A stretch of 33,810 nt of DNA from a virus: the IMG/VR virus record IMGVR_UViG_3300022602_003929, positions 1-33,810 of that record; one strand, 5' to 3'. This document shows, one piece after another, positions 6,715 to 14,557 of the stretch (position 1 is its first letter; every line of letters begins with the position of its first letter). Below the pieces are notes generated by a model that was given only the letters and a program-made list of their open reading frames with translations, ran no database searches and had not been told where the DNA came from. Made by a program: the position numbers and the translations under genes.

Positions 6715-6984
6715 TTATAAAAGCTTAGTTTTAGATTTCTTAGGCTTTTCTGTTTTTTCTGTAAGAATCTTAGGAGATTGTGGATTAATAAGATTCATTA
6801 TATCCTCTGGTAATTCTTGAACTTCCCAAGTACCATGTGGAGGGCAATGAACAAATGTAACCTCATCAATAGTAGTATCTTCTCTTGTAATAACATTGCG
6901 ATGAATACTACAAATAAATACAGAATTTAAAATAACAGGTTTATTCTTATGTGCTGGATTAGCATTGGTTAGGGTAATGAGCAT
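6715..6984 (-). CDS. Unknown 89-aa protein
   Basis: The N-terminal two-thirds is predicted beta-rich (ITLTNANPAHKNKPVILNSV, then TFVHCPPHGTWEVQE), ending in a basic Lys/Pro/Thr-rich tail (KTEKPKKSKTKLL). It is the last gene of the long minus-strand operon. No family recognised. An open +1 frame continues past its stop for about 35 codons with different codon use; see findings. Confidence 0.6.
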   Translation of the reverse strand: MLITLTNANPAHKNKPVILNSVFICSIHRNVITREDTTIDEVTFVHCPPHGTWEVQELPEDIMNLINPQSPKILTEKTEKPKKSKTKLL

Positions 6985-7017
6985 AAAAATAATTATTAAA
7001 TTAATCTGTAAATCAAC

Positions 7018-7275
7018 TTATATCGGAATATTGACTTCTCCTATATTGATACTATTGCCAACCTTATGATATAAAAATACTTTTTTAGGTAATCCATCTT
7101 CAAATTTTAATTTTTTAGCTGATTCAATAGCACTATTAGAATCTTGATATTTTGCTGTTTTGTCTGTATTACGACTCCAGCTATTATCGCAATAAAAAAG
7201 ATATTCTTCCAATACATTTCTAGCATTCATGTATTTAACTGAAATATCTGCAATAATAAATTCTGGGTTTGACAT
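7018..7275 (-). CDS. Unknown 85-aa protein
   Basis: Soluble, mixed alpha/beta composition. It contains YLFYCDNSWSRNTDKTAKY, then a helix (SNSAIESAKKLKFEDG) and VFLYHKVGNSINIGEVNIPI, suggesting a small fold with a C-terminal beta hairpin. One base separates it from the stop of the upstream gene. No family recognised. Confidence 0.6.
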   Translation of the reverse strand: MSNPEFIIADISVKYMNARNVLEEYLFYCDNSWSRNTDKTAKYQDSNSAIESAKKLKFEDGLPKKVFLYHKVGNSINIGEVNIPI

Positions 7276-7276
7276 A

Positions 7277-7561
7277 TTAATCTGTTACATCTAACAATGT
7301 TAATCTTTTTTCCAATTGAAGATTTTTAATATTATAAAGAGTTTTTTCTATGTCTTGAGATACTTTAAATTTTATTTGTAATTCACTAGACCGTTTATCA
7401 ACATATTCTAAAATATCTAATGGTTTAATATATTTAAGACCTTCATTACCATAGAAATTGATTTTTTTATCTTTACATTTTTCTGCTATTATATCTACTG
7501 CTTCCATTAATGCTGCCCATCTAGAAAATTCATATAAAGTAATTGTATTCTTAACTGGCAT
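7277..7561 (-). CDS. Unknown helical protein
   Basis: 94 aa from the ATG at 7561 (MPVKNTITLYEFSRWAALME). An earlier in-frame ATG at 7597 would add 12 residues but overlap the upstream gene by 47 bases instead of 11, so the shorter form is preferred. It is predicted largely helical (LEYVDKRSSELQIKFKV, then IEKTLYNIKNLQLEKRL). No family recognised. Confidence 0.55.
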   Translation of the reverse strand: MPVKNTITLYEFSRWAALMEAVDIIAEKCKDKKINFYGNEGLKYIKPLDILEYVDKRSSELQIKFKVSQDIEKTLYNIKNLQLEKRLTLLDVTD

Positions 7562-7976
7562 CGGCTTGTTTGTTTTTGTTAAGTGGATTTGTTTCATACA
7601 AAGGTTCTGTAACTACAGCTGTTGTAGCTGTTATATAAATTGAATTTTTAGTATTGCAATGACCGCAAGTGTAACGGTTTTCTTGATTAAATCTTATAGG
7701 AACTTCTGATTCTTTTTTGCAATTAGCACATTCTACTATAGCCATACTAGCTGCTAATACTTCTGCTTCTTTAATCATTAAATCTCTGGCATCCCTAGCA
7801 GCTTTATATTCCATATATGCTCCAAACAAATAGAATATAATAAATTGAATTATAATAGCTTCTATAAAAGTTGGTAAAAATTTATAGCCTATTAAATGAC
7901 CTGCTTCACCAATTATAGAAGCTATAATGATAGTCTTAAGCAAAGAGCTACCTAGGCTAACCCACATATTTTTCAT
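7551..7976 (-). CDS. Small membrane protein with zinc ribbon
   Basis: 141 aa. Two hydrophobic segments (about residues 8-28 and 31-53, including FIEAIIIQFIIFYLFGAYM) precede a cytoplasmic-type helix (YKAARDARDLMIKEAEV). A Cys4 zinc ribbon follows: CANCKKE at about residue 78, then CGHCNTKN at about 98. The membrane plus zinc-ribbon layout suggests a membrane-anchored binding or scaffold protein. No named family recognised. Confidence 0.65.
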   Translation of the reverse strand: MKNMWVSLGSSLLKTIIIASIIGEAGHLIGYKFLPTFIEAIIIQFIIFYLFGAYMEYKAARDARDLMIKEAEVLAASMAIVECANCKKESEVPIRFNQENRYTCGHCNTKNSIYITATTAVVTEPLYETNPLNKNKQADAS

Positions 7977-7988
7977 AATGTGAGAATA

Positions 7989-8408
7989 TTAGCTGTTTTT
8001 TACAAAAGGGGCAAGAGAAAAATCTTGTAAATTTGAAGCTAATTTTTTACACTCTACCATTATTCCGTTTAACTTATTACGGAAATCTTCTATCTGCTCT
8101 TCTTTACCTTTAAATAAAGGAAGATCTTTTGCTTCACGAACTTTATTACGTAGATCTTGAGTCTTTACATAGATATCTGCTAATTCTCTTAATGCATCTT
8201 GTAAAGGAAATGGTAAACTTTGAGGTGGTAGAGAAGATAGATATCTGTTACCTAGATTTCCCATTTTGTTAAGACTAGGCACACTATCTCTACTAAATTC
8301 ATAAGGTGACATAGCCTCTGGTGCAGTAGCACCTTGCTCACCGGTATAGTAAGAAGATTCTTCTAGGGTTTTCTCTAGAATAGATTCTGTTTTACTTTTT
8401 TGGTCCAT
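7989..8408 (-). CDS. Unknown protein with C-terminal coiled coil
   Basis: 139 aa. The N-terminal half is polar and Pro/Gly/Ser-rich, likely disordered (YYTGEQGATAPEAMSPYEFS). The C-terminal half is helical with heptad-like spacing (LQDALRELADIYVKTQDLR, then EDFRNKLNGIMVECKKLASN). It overlaps the upstream zinc-ribbon gene by 17 bases. Function not recognised. Confidence 0.6.
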   Translation of the reverse strand: MDQKSKTESILEKTLEESSYYTGEQGATAPEAMSPYEFSRDSVPSLNKMGNLGNRYLSSLPPQSLPFPLQDALRELADIYVKTQDLRNKVREAKDLPLFKGKEEQIEDFRNKLNGIMVECKKLASNLQDFSLAPFVKNS

Positions 8409-8586
8409 TAGCTGGTGTAGTATTTAATACGCCTGTTAAAAATCTGCTATTGCATTTAGGACAAATCCAATGTGCTTCAGTAACAATATTTTGACCTCTT
8501 TTTACTTGCATAATACGAGGATGAACAGAGCTTTGACCACATGTTGTGCAAGAAGATGGACGTGGTTCTATTGTATTTTGTAACAT
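8392..8586 (-). CDS. Zinc-ribbon mini-protein
   Basis: 64 aa with two knuckles, CTTCGQS (about residues 15-21) and WICPKCNSRF (about 40-49), spaced as in a classic zinc ribbon. Such phage proteins bind nucleic acid or protein partners; the specific role is unknown. It begins 12 bases after the stop of the 5' nuclease gene, in the same operon. Confidence 0.7.
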   Translation of the reverse strand: MLQNTIEPRPSSCTTCGQSSVHPRIMQVKRGQNIVTEAHWICPKCNSRFLTGVLNTTPANGPKK

Positions 8587-8598
8587 AGATAATTATAT

Positions 8599-9549
8599 TT
8601 ACTCAAACATTTTAAAATACTCAGTGAATAATGCATTCATTTGTGGCTTATTAAAAGTAGATTTCCATGTATCTAAATAATCTAAAATAGAATTGAATTC
8701 TAAATCTACACAAACCTCTTTAAATTTATCAAAATTAGATTTGAAATTATCATTCTGAACTCGTTGAGATTCATATAGTTCCAATTCTTCATTGTATTGT
8801 TTAATGCCATATGAAAGATCTACTAATTTAAGATTTTCTAAGACCAAATTTTCATTGTTCTTTATAGTCAAAATATCCTTTTCAGAACAAGCATTATTAT
8901 TCACATAAGCATTATAAGCTTTTGCTAATTTAACACCTCTAACTTTACCAACACCTTCTATACCTGCAATATTATCTGAGGTATCTCCTACTATGGCTTT
9001 ATAATAAAGAAATTCTTTAGGTGTTAATTCAAATATACTTTCAAAATTTTCTATTGTTATAAGCTGCTTCTTAACAGGATTAAATAAAGATATATTTGTA
9101 TTAACAAGCTGGGCAAAATCTTTATCTGCACTTATTATAATCTTATTGCCTTCAATAGTAGATGCTAGCCAATTAATAACATCATCTGCTTCTAATCTTC
9201 CTGGATAATAGCTTTTAACACCTAGATAACCAGCTACTTCTGCAATAAGATCTGCATTATCATAAACACCTTTATTCTTTTCTGGGTCTCTATTTCCTTT
9301 ATAAGATCCATTGGTAGACTCTTGACGGAAATTCTTAAGCCCATATTGAAGCTTTTTATCCCAAATTAAACAAATTTGATCTGTATTGAATTTTTCTGCA
9401 TAAGACTTTAGTATCTTAAGAAAGGTAAAAACACTTCCAACATTATCACCTTTTGAATTTAATAATTGCTTACCTTGACTGTTTGTTACCCAATGAGCTC
9501 GATGTAGAATGTTGTTTCCGTCTATTAGAAGTGTTGGTTTTTGATTCAT
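8599..9549 (-). CDS. 5'-3' exonuclease / flap endonuclease (T4 Rnh type)
   Basis: 316 aa, close to T4 Rnh (305 aa). The acidic metal-site motifs are all present: LLIDGNNILHRA (about residues 7-18), GRLEADDVINWLA (about 117-129), IISADKDFAQLV (about 136-147) and the H3TH region AIVGDTSDNIAGIEGVGKVR (about 185-204). The family removes RNA primers from Okazaki fragments and trims flaps. It overlaps the gene before it by 80 bases, unusually long here, but the motif DGNN begins at residue 10 so this start is needed. Confidence 0.9.
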   Translation of the reverse strand: MNQKPTLLIDGNNILHRAHWVTNSQGKQLLNSKGDNVGSVFTFLKILKSYAEKFNTDQICLIWDKKLQYGLKNFRQESTNGSYKGNRDPEKNKGVYDNADLIAEVAGYLGVKSYYPGRLEADDVINWLASTIEGNKIIISADKDFAQLVNTNISLFNPVKKQLITIENFESIFELTPKEFLYYKAIVGDTSDNIAGIEGVGKVRGVKLAKAYNAYVNNNACSEKDILTIKNNENLVLENLKLVDLSYGIKQYNEELELYESQRVQNDNFKSNFDKFKEVCVDLEFNSILDYLDTWKSTFNKPQMNALFTEYFKMFE

Positions 9550-9853
9550 TTTTAGATGCTTTAATTAACTGTTCACTATATTCAGCTAAACATACATTAT
9601 AGACATCTTGAGGTAGAACACCACCTATTTCTAAAACTTTATTAGACAAACCCCATTCTATTTCTTTATTATCTATAGATCGAATATGTTTATCCGGTAA
9701 AGAAAAAAATAAAGAAGTGTCTTTATCTTGCTTAATTCGAACCAACCATTCTCCTTTATAAACACCTTGAGTCACCACATAAATGTGATGTTGTTTGGAT
9801 GAAAATAAAGATCTAATTTTTTTAAGGAGTGAACCCATATGGGTCTTGACCAT
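9470..9853 (-). CDS. Unknown basic protein
   Basis: 127 aa. The central part is beta-rich (HHIYVVTQGVYKGEWLVRI), with a basic N-terminus (GSLLKKIRSLFSSK) and a polar, probably disordered C-terminus (SNRRKQHSTSSSLGNK). It overlaps both neighbours (32 and 80 bases), and the C-terminal tail lies entirely over the 5' nuclease start, so the tail may be poorly constrained. An alternative start is Met6. Function not recognised. Confidence 0.55.
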   Translation of the reverse strand: MVKTHMGSLLKKIRSLFSSKQHHIYVVTQGVYKGEWLVRIKQDKDTSLFFSLPDKHIRSIDNKEIEWGLSNKVLEIGGVLPQDVYNVCLAEYSEQLIKASKNESKTNTSNRRKQHSTSSSLGNKQSR

Positions 9854-10265
9854 TACTATTCATTATGTTTTGGTTAATTTTAAACATCACTCTACGAAAT
9901 CTTTCCAACAAAGCATCATTTTCTGCTGTATTGTTAGCTGAAACAACTTCTACTGGATTATTGTTTAAATCATAACCTATTAATATATAAGGGCCCATGA
10001 ATTCTTTAATCTGTGAGTCTAATGTATTAAATTCTTTATTGGTCTCTTTAACCAATTTGGTCTGCATCTGCTTAAACCTGGCTTGAGCTAAAGCCACCAT
10101 TTCAACTATTTTCTTTTGCTCTTCTGCTGTAATATCTGTTGGACTGTTTACTTCTACAGCAGATAATAAAGGAGAGTCTGTAGAAGTAAATTGTCCCGGA
10201 GCAATATTTTGTTTTGTTTTTTTCTTAGAAACACTCTTACCAGGTTTAGGTGTTTTGCTCATCAA
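9822..10265 (-). CDS. Unknown protein with basic N-terminus
   Basis: 147 aa. A Lys/Ser/Pro-rich start (KTPKPGKSVSKKKTKQ) is followed by a long helix (EEQKKIVEMVALAQARFKQM and onward) and a short strand PYILIGYDLNNNPVEVVS. The layout of basic tail plus coiled coil would suit a DNA- or protein-binding accessory factor, but no family is recognised. It lies 13 bases after folE2. Confidence 0.6.
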   Translation of the reverse strand: MMSKTPKPGKSVSKKKTKQNIAPGQFTSTDSPLLSAVEVNSPTDITAEEQKKIVEMVALAQARFKQMQTKLVKETNKEFNTLDSQIKEFMGPYILIGYDLNNNPVEVVSANNTAENDALLERFRRVMFKINQNIMNSNGQDPYGFTP

Positions 10266-10278
10266 TATACTTACTATA

Positions 10279-11352
10279 TTAGCGAACTAAACTACGCAAT
10301 TCTGCTTCAGATACACTTGGAGTAAAGCCTTTATCTACACCCTTTACAATACAACCAATTGCATCATGAGAATGTAATGATTCTAGATGTGAGCAGATAA
10401 TTTTAAAATCTATGATACGACTATCATTATTAAATACTTCATAAAGAAGACGAGAAGCATCTTCTACAAATTTTAAATTAGCTCCATTTAATTCTGCAAA
10501 TGCTTGTTCATCTTCTCTCTTAACCATTACTTGAGTCTCTGTAGCTAAAGCTTTTACGCACATTTGTTGAATTTCTTCAAACCAAACATGCTTATCATAT
10601 TTAATTGAAATGCGAGCTACTGATCTTTGAGAATGAGATACAACCGCTTTATTACGATACTTACGAGCATGTTCTCCTAATTCATATGAGCAAGGACATG
10701 CTGAGGAATAAACAAAATCAAAATGAACAATACGCTCAAATACATGGGCTTGATCCAAATTACATTCAACGGCGATATTATAGTATTGATAACCATGATT
10801 ACCTGAACGTAAGCTTTTTTGAATAATTGGATAAGAAATCTTAAGAATAATCTTTGCATCAAAGGTTTGAAGATTAGATTTATATAAACGTAAAATGTCT
10901 TCAATATAATCTGCATTAAATACATTACCTTTATGCTCATAGAAAGAACGAATAATACGAGACATATTAATTCCTTTCTTTTCTGCGGCTAAAGATACTG
11001 TTCCTGTAACAGCTGTCTCTAATTCAATTGGATCTCCACTTTGACGCGTCCATTTAAGAGGCAATTTAAAATTATGAATACCAACTTGTTGAATAGCTAC
11101 TTTAGCACCTTGAATAAGAGATGATGGTCCATTTTGCAGATCTGGTAAAGTGGCAATATATGCAGCATCAACCTTAAGGTTAGTATCATAAGTGCGATCT
11201 GGCTCTCTATATGAACCATTTGTATTATTAGAATCTGATGTAATTGCAGACTCTTTATCTTCACCTAACCAGTCATAAGATTGTGTATTAGTATTTTTCA
11301 CGTGTTTAAATTGTTCTCCCGTTGTATAGCTCTGATTTGTTATTGATTCCAT
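10279..11352 (-). CDS. folE2: GTP cyclohydrolase IB (FolE2 family)
   Basis: 357 aa. It converts GTP to 7,8-dihydroneopterin triphosphate, the first step to folate or to 7-deazaguanines (queuosine, preQ0). Family motifs: VGIHNFKLPL (about 90-99), TVSLAAEKKGINMSR (118-132), SSACPCSYELGEH (216-228) with the catalytic-type Cys219-Pro-Cys221, and SQRSVARISIK (241-251). About 70 extra polar residues precede the conserved core (from ATLPDLQN), longer than usual; the first Met is the only possible start. It overlaps the preceding gene by 47 bases. In a phage the most likely use is to feed 7-deazaguanine synthesis for DNA modification; the DpdA-like gene at 19557 supports this. Confidence 0.9.
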   Translation of the reverse strand: MESITNQSYTTGEQFKHVKNTNTQSYDWLGEDKESAITSDSNNTNGSYREPDRTYDTNLKVDAAYIATLPDLQNGPSSLIQGAKVAIQQVGIHNFKLPLKWTRQSGDPIELETAVTGTVSLAAEKKGINMSRIIRSFYEHKGNVFNADYIEDILRLYKSNLQTFDAKIILKISYPIIQKSLRSGNHGYQYYNIAVECNLDQAHVFERIVHFDFVYSSACPCSYELGEHARKYRNKAVVSHSQRSVARISIKYDKHVWFEEIQQMCVKALATETQVMVKREDEQAFAELNGANLKFVEDASRLLYEVFNNDSRIIDFKIICSHLESLHSHDAIGCIVKGVDKGFTPSVSEAELRSLVR

Positions 11353-11635
11353 ATTTTACTAAATAGCTTATTATCACCTCAATTGAATCGGTTTTCAACT
11401 TAAACTTTTCTGGAATAAATTGACCACCATCATAAAATTCAAAAAAGGTTTCTCCAAATAATTCTTTATGATTAAGGTAACATGTGCAAAATACTGATGC
11501 ATTGCCTGGATCAATCATTACTGTCCAGGAACGAGGATCTGCTTCACTATATCCATCAAAGATCTTATAGACCATGTAACCTGAGTCTTTAAGTCTTTTT
11601 ATAAAATAACTTTGAGTTGTTAATTTATTAGCCAT
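11306..11635 (-). CDS. Unknown 109-aa phage protein
   Basis: A compact alpha/beta protein: N-terminal helix (TTQSYFIKRLKDSGYMVYKI), strands around SWTVMIDPGNASVFCTCY and FFEFYDGGQ, and a C-terminal helix (SIEVIISYLVKYGIN). Its ATG shares one base with the clamp stop (TAATG), so the two are probably co-translated. Function not recognised. Confidence 0.65.
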   Translation of the reverse strand: MANKLTTQSYFIKRLKDSGYMVYKIFDGYSEADPRSWTVMIDPGNASVFCTCYLNHKELFGETFFEFYDGGQFIPEKFKLKTDSIEVIISYLVKYGINNKSELYNGRTI

Positions 11636-12369
11636 TATTTAACCAACCCTGAAATAATAAATTTAAACTCCACTTCTGGAGATGGCTTAACATAGAATAT
11701 CATAATCTTATGATTAAGATTTATTCCAATTCTTGCATTATCAAATTTTACTGAAGCTAATACTCTAAAAATATCTAAATTAAAAGGCAATACTTGAGTT
11801 AAAGGTTTACCCTCTACTGTATCTCCAATCTTAATAGTTATATTATCAGTATTGCTCTTTTCTCTATCTCCTAATTCACAATAAATACCATCTGCATCTG
11901 CAAATAGATAAATCTTATTAGAATCTGTGGTAAATGAGCTGGCTTTAAGAACCTCTTGAAGCTTCTTATAATTGATATCAAAGAAAGTATTAAGCTCTAA
12001 TGCTTCAATCTTTTCCCTTTTAGTAGTAACCTTAGGAACTATTGTATCATCTAAGAAATGATATTTAAATTGAACAGCTTTTGATTTATAAGACATGCTG
12101 TTACTATCAATTTTAAAATTGATAATGTCTTCTGGTATAACCTCTAATACTCTAAGAAGCTTTTTAATATCTCCTATATTTAAAGAGGTTTCTTGCTCTA
12201 TTTCTATTGGGTAATTGTATTTTCCAAGTAAAATAATACTAGTGTCTGGTTTATTACAAATAACATGTATACCTTCTTTAGATACTTTAAGAGAAGCTAT
12301 ATCAACAGCTTTACTTATTACATTAAGAAAATTATCGGCAAAATCTTTTTTAACCAGGTTGAGTTCCAT
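11635..12369 (-). CDS. Sliding clamp (T4 gp45-like)
   Basis: 244 aa, near T4 gp45 (228 aa). It would form the trimeric ring that holds the polymerase on DNA and, in T4, activates late transcription through gp55 and gp33. Pattern: N-terminal helix with DFADNFLNVISKAVDIASLK, beta-rich repeats such as EGIHVICNKPDTSIILLG, central linker TIVPKVTTKREKIEALELN, and a second domain ending FDNARIGINLNHKIMIFYV. Identification rests on fold-type pattern, size, and position beside gp32; there is no catalytic motif to check. Confidence 0.8.
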   Translation of the reverse strand: MELNLVKKDFADNFLNVISKAVDIASLKVSKEGIHVICNKPDTSIILLGKYNYPIEIEQETSLNIGDIKKLLRVLEVIPEDIINFKIDSNSMSYKSKAVQFKYHFLDDTIVPKVTTKREKIEALELNTFFDINYKKLQEVLKASSFTTDSNKIYLFADADGIYCELGDREKSNTDNITIKIGDTVEGKPLTQVLPFNLDIFRVLASVKFDNARIGINLNHKIMIFYVKPSPEVEFKFIISGLVK

Positions 12370-12976
12370 TTGTTACTTTCAGTTTTTTTTTATTAATATT
12401 AGAATCTTTAAGAATAGCAAGAGTTTGTTGTGCTATTTCATTAAAATGATTCATTTGCTGACGTAATGATTGGAGCTCATTTAAAATATCATTCATTTGA
12501 GCCTGTTTATCTAAATCAAATTCTAATTGATTAGGATCTGAAGGTGTTTGGCTAATGATTTGTGCTTGTTGCACCGGTTGTGCTAAAAATTGAAAATCTG
12601 GCTGTATTACTGGTTGAGGTGCTGGTTGAAATACAGGTTGAGGTGCTGGTGCAGGTATTACTGGTTGTTGATAAACAGGTGCTTGGCGTTGAGGTTGAAT
12701 ACCCATAGCTTTAGCAATACCAGATGGCATTACTTTAGACATATCAACATCTGTGACATTAAGAGAATCCCCAACGCTATTCTTCTTAATACCACCTAGA
12801 TCATTTGATACCATTTTACCAAGCATAGCAATAGCTATCATTTGTTCTTGCGTCAATCCTTGAGATTGTGAGGCTATACGCTCAGCATCAGCATCAGACA
12901 TAGACTGCGCAGCAGGTCTATTAAGGTCCTGCTGGCGAGCCAACATAATTTGCTGTCTTCTTTGTTCTTCAGTCAT
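12350..12976 (-). CDS. Disordered Pro/Gln-rich protein next to clamp and SSB
   Basis: 208 aa. A helical N-terminus (TEEQRRQQIMLARQQDLN) and a conserved-looking middle are followed by a Pro/Gln/Ala linker built from repeats of the type PAPAPQPVFQPAPQPVIQP (about residues 108-125). Then come a short acidic motif DPNQLEFDLDKQ (about 148-159) and a C-terminal coiled coil. QLEFDL resembles short bacterial clamp-binding peptides (QLxLF type). With gp45 directly downstream (20-base overlap) and gp32 2 bases upstream, a flexible replisome adaptor is a reasonable guess only. Confidence 0.6.
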   Translation of the reverse strand: MTEEQRRQQIMLARQQDLNRPAAQSMSDADAERIASQSQGLTQEQMIAIAMLGKMVSNDLGGIKKNSVGDSLNVTDVDMSKVMPSGIAKAMGIQPQRQAPVYQQPVIPAPAPQPVFQPAPQPVIQPDFQFLAQPVQQAQIISQTPSDPNQLEFDLDKQAQMNDILNELQSLRQQMNHFNEIAQQTLAILKDSNINKKKLKVTNGTQPG

Positions 12977-12978
12977 TT

Positions 12979-13896
12979 TTATAGATCATCTAGACCAGCT
13001 AATAGATTTTTAATCTTAGCATCCTTAGCTGGATCTGCTGCTTCGGATTTAGGTGTATCTACAATAGCTTTGGCTGGAGGATTATAAGGAACATCTTCTT
13101 CTTCATCTACTACAGGTGTTGTTACTTTAGCTGTAGTAATGGTAGTTGGTTGTTGACCACCATAATAATGTTGATCAATAAACTTCTTAATATCATCTAC
13201 AGTCTTATGTTCTAAGAATGAAGATAAATCATGAATTGACTTATAAATCTCTTCTGCTTTAGAAGCATCTAATCCATCAATTGGAGATGGGCTTAGAAAA
13301 CGTGAAGCTGTATAAGTAGGATACTTTGGAGCTTTAGGATTATCTGATACTAATTCGCATTTAATACGAAGATTACATCCCTTTTCAGAGAGATCAAAGA
13401 TCTTCATACCAAATTCATTAGCATCATCACCATTAATAGCTGATTGGATAATCTTATCTAATTGACGACCAAAGCGTAATACCTTTACTGTTCCATTGTT
13501 ATCTGGATTATTTGGATCATTAATAACATAAACATTAACCATCCAATTTTCTTTACGCTTAAGTAATTCTTTAGCACGCTTAAGTTCATCTTCTGATGAA
13601 TTAGTATTACGAATGATCTTAAAATATAATTCACTAATTGGGCAGCGTTCACCCCAAGTAGAAGGTGATGTCATACTAACATATTGACCTGTTTCAATAC
13701 TCTGCCAACCATGATGATAATAATGACTAAAGGTATTTTCTGGCGATTTAGTATTTGGCAATAGACGCACTAGATATGTGCCTGGTTGCGCAATAGATAA
13801 GAGGTTCTTGTAATTTACACCAGAACCTTGTTTGTTCTTGGCATTATCAAGAGCCGATTTAATACTTTCAAACATGCTTGCATTGAATGTAGACAT
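12979..13896 (-). CDS. Single-stranded DNA-binding protein (T4 gp32-like)
   Basis: 305 aa, matching T4 gp32 (301 aa). Alignable features: basic N-terminus with FESIKSALDNAKNKQGSG, the core start GTYLVRLLPN..., YHHGWQSIETGQYVS, ENWMVNVYVINDPNNPDNNG, VLRFGRQLDKIIQSAI, and a C-terminus KNLLAGLDDL resembling the acidic gp32 tail. It coats ssDNA and organises polymerase, helicase loader and recombinase. In T4 a zinc is held by His-Cys3; here only one Cys (GERCPIS) remains in that region, so the zinc site appears lost. It lies between the clamp and the gp59-like gene. Confidence 0.88.
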   Translation of the reverse strand: MSTFNASMFESIKSALDNAKNKQGSGVNYKNLLSIAQPGTYLVRLLPNTKSPENTFSHYYHHGWQSIETGQYVSMTSPSTWGERCPISELYFKIIRNTNSSEDELKRAKELLKRKENWMVNVYVINDPNNPDNNGTVKVLRFGRQLDKIIQSAINGDDANEFGMKIFDLSEKGCNLRIKCELVSDNPKAPKYPTYTASRFLSPSPIDGLDASKAEEIYKSIHDLSSFLEHKTVDDIKKFIDQHYYGGQQPTTITTAKVTTPVVDEEEDVPYNPPAKAIVDTPKSEAADPAKDAKIKNLLAGLDDL

Positions 13897-13909
13897 AATA
13901 TTTTAGGAT

Positions 13910-14557
13910 TTAAGGATTATTTGAGTTTAGGATATTTTTTATTAGTTTGAAGCCATTTGCAATTACAATTTTAGCTTTAACGGAATTATACAATCTTGTT
14001 TTATACTTGGCAACATTATTGCATAATTCTTTAAGAAAAATTTCTTTGTCCTGACCACAAAATATATTTAATTGATCTTCAAAGTGAGGCAAGGAGATCA
14101 ATACATAGATATTAACTCTATTTTCTAGATAATCAACAAATGGTTGAGTTGTGTAACCATTGTTTTTTTGACTATATTGTTCTAAAGTCATTTTCTCTTC
14201 TGAACATAAAAGAGCTATGTATTTTAAAGATTTCTTAATACTTTCTAAATGACTGTCTGAATCTGGAGATTCTTCTAATTTTAATTTTTGAATCTTACTA
14301 TAAACTGCAATAGCCTTTTGAGTATTATAAAATGATAATGGGAAATGATCCTCATCTTTATACATAAGATAAGGCGCCATAAAGAATTCTCTAGCATTGA
14401 TTTGCGGAAATTTCTTAAGGAATAATTCTATTTTTTTACAGTATACACCATCTGAAGTCTCGTCAAAATTATTAAAATCTTTACGAGCTTTCCATGGTTT
14501 ATTCCTAGCACCTCTAGAGACACTTAAATAGGTGTTATACACCTGATGATGGTTCAT
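13910..14557 (-). CDS. Probable helicase loader (T4 gp59-like)
   Basis: 215 aa (T4 gp59 is 217). It is all-helical and basic. The N-terminus (MNHHQVYNTYLSVSR, then KARKDFNNFDET) and the next block (KKIELFLKKFPQINAREFFM then APYLMYKDEDHF) follow the order of gp59: VYxxYL start, Phe-rich helix, then an F(F/V)xxxL(M/V) helix. In T4, gene 59 is likewise directly next to gene 32. gp59 loads the gp41 helicase onto gp32-coated forks, and both partners are in this operon. The call rests on size, position and weak pattern, not on a diagnostic motif. Confidence 0.5.
   Translation of the reverse strand: MNHHQVYNTYLSVSRGARNKPWKARKDFNNFDETSDGVYCKKIELFLKKFPQINAREFFMAPYLMYKDEDHFPLSFYNTQKAIAVYSKIQKLKLEESPDSDSHLESIKKSLKYIALLCSEEKMTLEQYSQKNNGYTTQPFVDYLENRVNIYVLISLPHFEDQLNIFCGQDKEIFLKELCNNVAKYKTRLYNSVKAKIVIANGFKLIKNILNSNNP

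Noticed and set aside
6715-6984. Programmed frameshift joining ORF89 to the downstream open frame
   Set aside because: The needed shift is +1, while the A-run in the gene favours -1 slippage, and codon use changes sharply. Kept only as an alternative in the findings.
10605-10826. Plus-strand open frames opposite folE2 and other genes
   Set aside because: They lie wholly within strongly supported minus-strand genes, show no domain pattern and have no independent start context; they are antisense shadows.
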